From assembly GCA_002633005.1 (NCBI GenBank), contig NMRA01000772.1, positions 8,003-37,137 of the forward strand: a stretch of 29,135 nucleotides of DNA, given 5' to 3'. The notes below the pieces were generated by a model. It saw nothing but the letters and a program-made list of their open reading frames with translations. It was not told the origin of the DNA and ran no database searches. The translations under genes and the position numbers were made by a program. Of the stretch, positions 11,407-29,135 are shown in pieces; the first letter of the stretch is position 1; each line of letters begins with the position of its first letter. This DNA comes from Phoronis australis (Eukaryota; Phoronida; Phoronidae).

Positions 11407-11446
11407 GTCTTACCGGTCGTAGGCATACTACGCTAGCCGGTAAGAC
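11407..11446. repeat. Hairpin with GTCTTACCGG arms
   Basis: Perfect 10-bp outer arms GTCTTACCGG and CCGGTAAGAC enclose an inner CGTAG...CTACG pair, forming a 40-nt two-part hairpin. It is intergenic. It could be a tiny MITE or a processed RNA hairpin; the sequence does not decide. Confidence 0.75.
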
Positions 11447-11943
11447 AACAATTATAAAACTAACAAATTAACACTTTACAAAAGTATTTTTCTTAATTTA
11501 TACTGCTGATTCTCCCATAGTAAAATTACTGGTGCTGGAATGGATGGATCTGTTCTGTGAGTTATGATTATCATGTTGACGTGTTCAATATAAACCCTAT
11601 TTCAATAGAAAGATTATTTTATTTAAAACATCAACATTCACAAATACCGATTTTCGTTGAAACAGAGAAAACACACAACGCTGCCTAACACATCATAAAG
11701 TCTCTGTCACATGTATATCATATGTTCTTCATAAAATATTGTTTACTTGGGCAAGACATGATCACAAATTCACTCAAACTTCTATATTTAAGGAAACATT
11801 GGGTGACTTGGTTGTCAACTAACCCTATAAGCACAATATGAAGCGCAGTATTGAGACACTGTAGTTGGTAAATCCGAAATACTGGACGAACACAACTCTT
11901 TCTACTTAGTGAGATACAAATGCATGAATTTAAAAGGAACCCC

Positions 11944-11949
11944 TTTATT
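11944..11949 (-). other. PHYHD1: Possible poly(A) signal for the PHYHD1-like gene
   Basis: AATAAA on the minus strand, about 250 nt beyond the stop codon of the terminal exon. Plausible as the 3' end signal of the gene; not proven. Confidence 0.4.
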
Positions 11950-12198
11950 TCGAAAGTCTAATGTTCATTTAACAATTAATTAATGATGATTATTATTTGT
12001 CTTGAAACTGCATCGAACAATGTTGGACAGTTTCCGAAAATACTCCCAGGCGTATATTCGGTTTCTTTTGAAAGGTTATTCTCCGAATATCCACCCGTGG
12101 GCGTATTTTCGGAAATTTCCGGTAACCAGCAAATTTCTGATGTAATTACTTGTACATTCAAAAACAGCACAGTAGATTGGGTGCAAGTATCACACGGA

Positions 12199-26913
<14,715 letters not shown>

Positions 26914-26915
26914 TG

Positions 26916-27150
26916 TCACTTAGGTTCCATTTTCTTTAAAAATGAAGTAATTTTCTTCATTGCACAGTGAAGCAGACGACAGAAACGGAGTCGTAGTGCG
27001 CAGCGCCACTGCCGGTCGCCTGGGATATCGCGAGAGATATACTTAGCCATAGTTCCGTTACGATTGTGCCGTTTTCCGAATTTGACACTTGAAATTGGAT
27101 CTGAGCCCCCTCCAACACTAAAACTGCACACATTTAAATCTTGTTTCATC
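26916..27150 (-). promoter_or_regulatory. PHYHD1: Putative 5' UTR and promoter region with upstream ORF
   Basis: Upstream of the start codon is a CpG-rich stretch (about 26965-27035), unusual in this AT-rich window and consistent with a promoter or 5' UTR. A 77-codon open frame in another frame ends with TGA two bases before the PHYHD1-like ATG. If the transcript starts far enough upstream, it would be an upstream ORF that affects translation. No TATA box or other element is confidently seen. Confidence 0.3.
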
Positions 27151-27272
27151 CGTATAATTTTAATTACCGGGGTTAATTAATAAACTCAACATTTCCCTAC
27201 GCTCTTGCTGTATTACTTTTTTGCGGCAGCCAAGGGGGGGGGGCCTCCTGGGCCCCCCTAAATCCACCTATG

Positions 27273-28120
27273 AAATAACCGTAGCTGGTAAAGGAATTGT
27301 CATTTAAACGGTAAATGTTGAATATCACAAGACTACAAAGTCATAGTGAAAAAATGTCTCACAATGCTCATAGCACTTGAAAAGATCTATCTATATACCA
27401 AAGTTCAGGGATGTTAAAAATACGGCACAAAAACTCAGTTAATTAGAGCCCAGTCCCCCAGAAATTTTCTAAGAACTCAAGAATGGTAAGACCTAGAGAA
27501 AAATTATTGTCACATTGTTTAGAGCCCATGAAATGATCTATCCACAGAAATAAAATTCAGAAAAATCCCACCAGAAAGAGCGGAGGTATGAATCCACAAA
27601 CCAAAAAAAGAGAAAAATGGCTGCCACAGCGCAATCTTGCTTCTAATTTTAACCAAAAACAATACAAGCTTCAAGCAGAGCACATGACCTTATGCATGAA
27701 ACTTATAAAAACAGCACGAGAAGATATCCGGAGGAGTTTGTAAGATTTGCATCCCTTGGACTTTTTGTTAGTGAACTGGTGTGACTTCCTCAAAAATGAC
27801 ACCAGATGACAGAAGTTTGAGTGAACTTTCAACAATGACAGTATACAGTAGGCTATGATAATTATAACTCAGATCATTTTATGTTCTTCACTGCATTTTG
27901 AGACAAGTAATTTCTTATGGGGATATATACTATCATCTGTGGACTTATGTTATGTACAGACAACCATGAATCAGGGGTTCCCTCTAGGGAACAATATCAG
28001 GGCCAGGGGTACGTTGAGTTAACTTGGGTTGAGTACGGTATGACGAGTTGAGACGAGTTGACTCCTTCATCTTCTTGTTCAGAACCGATCATTATACGTT
28101 AATGAATAAATTTGAACTGT
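27273..28120. other. Upstream intergenic stretch, nothing recognised
   Basis: AT-rich sequence with no long open frame, RNA motif or repeat end that I can support. Short GAGTTGA-type repeats occur at about 28010-28062. Confidence 0.4.
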
Positions 28121-28400
28121 TCATAACTGTGAGAATAACAACAAAACAAAGTGTAGGTTAGTGCCAGGATAAAAACAAGTTTTACTATTTACTGAATAAA
28201 GATCGATGTTTGAGACGCCACTCGTGAACATCTCCATTGTCTCCGATAAAATGACATGTTGTGGGAGTCTTTTCCAAAGTAAAACAGTAGGTGGAAAGAA
28301 AGAGTTCGCATACATCATGTAGTGCGAATGTGTTTTCTCAAAGGCCGAGAGTGGGAATAACGTAAACTAGTTCGAATAAATTATGTAGGCCGGGTGGAAG
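28121..28400 (-). mobile_element. LINE 3' remnant (reverse transcriptase C-terminus)
   Basis: The minus frame contains YANSFFPPTVLLWKRLPQHV and then ETMEMFTSGV. This matches the well-known C-terminal pattern of non-LTR retrotransposon ORF2 proteins (SFFPRTI..WN.LP...V....L..F). Just upstream, the overlapping frame reads RTSLRYSHSRPLRKHIR, also typical of this region, so a frameshift splits the remnant. The element is truncated upstream and inactive. Confidence 0.7.
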
Positions 28401-28513
28401 GTATCGTGTGGGGAATCAAAGGAAACCAGGCTGTGTGTGGTCTTCTCATTAGAGACTAGAAGGAATACAAGATCGCAGACAGAACAAGCAAAGCTGGCAC
28501 ATAGCCTAACTAC

Positions 28514-28596
28514 GCAGCTAGAGACGGTGGTCTCTGACTACGCAGCATGTACACGTGCATGGGACTGTTAAACAATTGACCACCGTCTCTAGCTGC
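28514..28596. repeat. Hairpin 1 with 19-bp perfect stem
   Basis: GCAGCTAGAGACGGTGGTC at 28514-28532 is the exact reverse complement of 28578-28596, with a 45-nt loop that itself holds a CATGTACACGTGCATG near-palindrome. It shares the AGAGACGGTG core with hairpin 2 next to it. Confidence 0.9.
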
Positions 28597-28598
28597 AT

Positions 28599-28664
28599 GG
28601 CCCAGTAAGAGACGGTGTAGCCCATATATAGCCTATATAGGAGCTACACCGTCTCTACTGGGCC
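28599..28664. repeat. Hairpin 2, 66 nt, pre-miRNA-like
   Basis: GGCCCAGTA.AGAGACGGTGTAG pairs with CTACACCGTCTCTACTGGGCC with a single bulged base. The loop CCCATATATAGCCTATATAGG can pair further, so almost the whole 66 nt folds on itself. Its size and shape resemble a microRNA precursor, but a fold-back MITE fits equally well because hairpin 1 shares the stem core. Confidence 0.9.
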
Positions 28665-29135
28665 AGCTAGCGAGGATGGTCACTCAGGTAGGAAGGACGT
28701 TTTTTAAATTTTTTTTACAATACCCATGTGTCATACATTTTTGAAAAGCCCTTGGTGTGAGAAAAGAAATGGTGCAAAAATCAGAAAAATTGGATGAGCG
28801 GTTGACGAGAAAATGGCTGTTGAAACGCGACGATTATGCGTAAAATATCTGCCTTTTTACATAATTTCGTAAAAAATAAAAGAATATACATGTGCTGCAT
28901 ATAAAAAGATTCGTCTCATTGAGACAAACATGGTGGTGTGTATTATATAAAATTTGGATCGATTTCTACAGAGATATTGCTGTTTAAGTGTGTTGTTAGC
29001 ATATAGAACAGGCTCATCATGTTTGATGAAAACAATGGATTACACAGCTTAAAAGGTAAAGAGCAAAGACACCACATCAGCTCAGAAATAAATACATCTG
29101 AGCTAGGAGGAAATTTCACATCAAATCACAAGATC
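28665..29135. other. Right end of window, nothing recognised
   Basis: AT-rich sequence with no open frame, repeat end or RNA motif I can support. Confidence 0.4.

Overview
This is eukaryotic nuclear DNA, most likely from an invertebrate animal. Coding exons are short and far apart, bounded by GT/AG splice sites and embedded in AT-rich, repeat-filled introns. Both genes I can recognise belong to animal families. The high load of small inverted-repeat elements, tRNA-derived SINE heads and LINE remnants, together with two long tandem duplications each interrupted by a single N, suggests a draft assembly of a polymorphic genome. A marine invertebrate such as a hemichordate or cephalochordate would fit, but the species cannot be fixed from the sequence.

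Layout. (1) 1-3518: no confident gene, only weak coding-like frames. (2) 3519-8352, plus strand: a two-exon gene for a DUF229 family protein of the alkaline phosphatase/sulfatase superfamily. It has a tiny first exon, a 2.9-kb intron holding a tetranucleotide microsatellite and two small mobile elements, and then one long exon giving a 630-residue type II membrane protein. (3) 8353-12198: intergenic, with a second copy of the same inverted-repeat element, a decayed coding-like stretch at about 9314-9770, and several fold-back repeats. (4) 12199-26913, minus strand: a gene of about 14.7 kb encoding a complete 294-residue protein like PHYHD1, an Fe(II)/2-oxoglutarate dioxygenase. I rebuilt it from nine exons, and all intron phases agree. 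None of the longest open frames shows it, because each exon is only 21-153 nt. Its introns contain two near-identical tandem segments (12947-15737, which duplicates exon 8), a palindromic minisatellite, a 56-bp satellite, a TTAA-flanked transposon that is itself partly duplicated, and other fold-back elements. (5) 26914-29135: the presumed promoter side of that gene, bracketed by hAT-like ends, then a LINE 3' remnant and a pair of strong hairpins.

The two genes converge (plus-strand DUF229, minus-strand PHYHD1-like) with about 3.8 kb between their stop codons. Nothing shows that they act together. I see no operon, CRISPR array or defence cassette. The most notable observations are the rebuilt dioxygenase gene, its duplicated exon 8 (which cannot be included twice without a frameshift and is probably an assembly artefact), and the palindromic minisatellite whose units have the geometry of steroid-receptor response elements.
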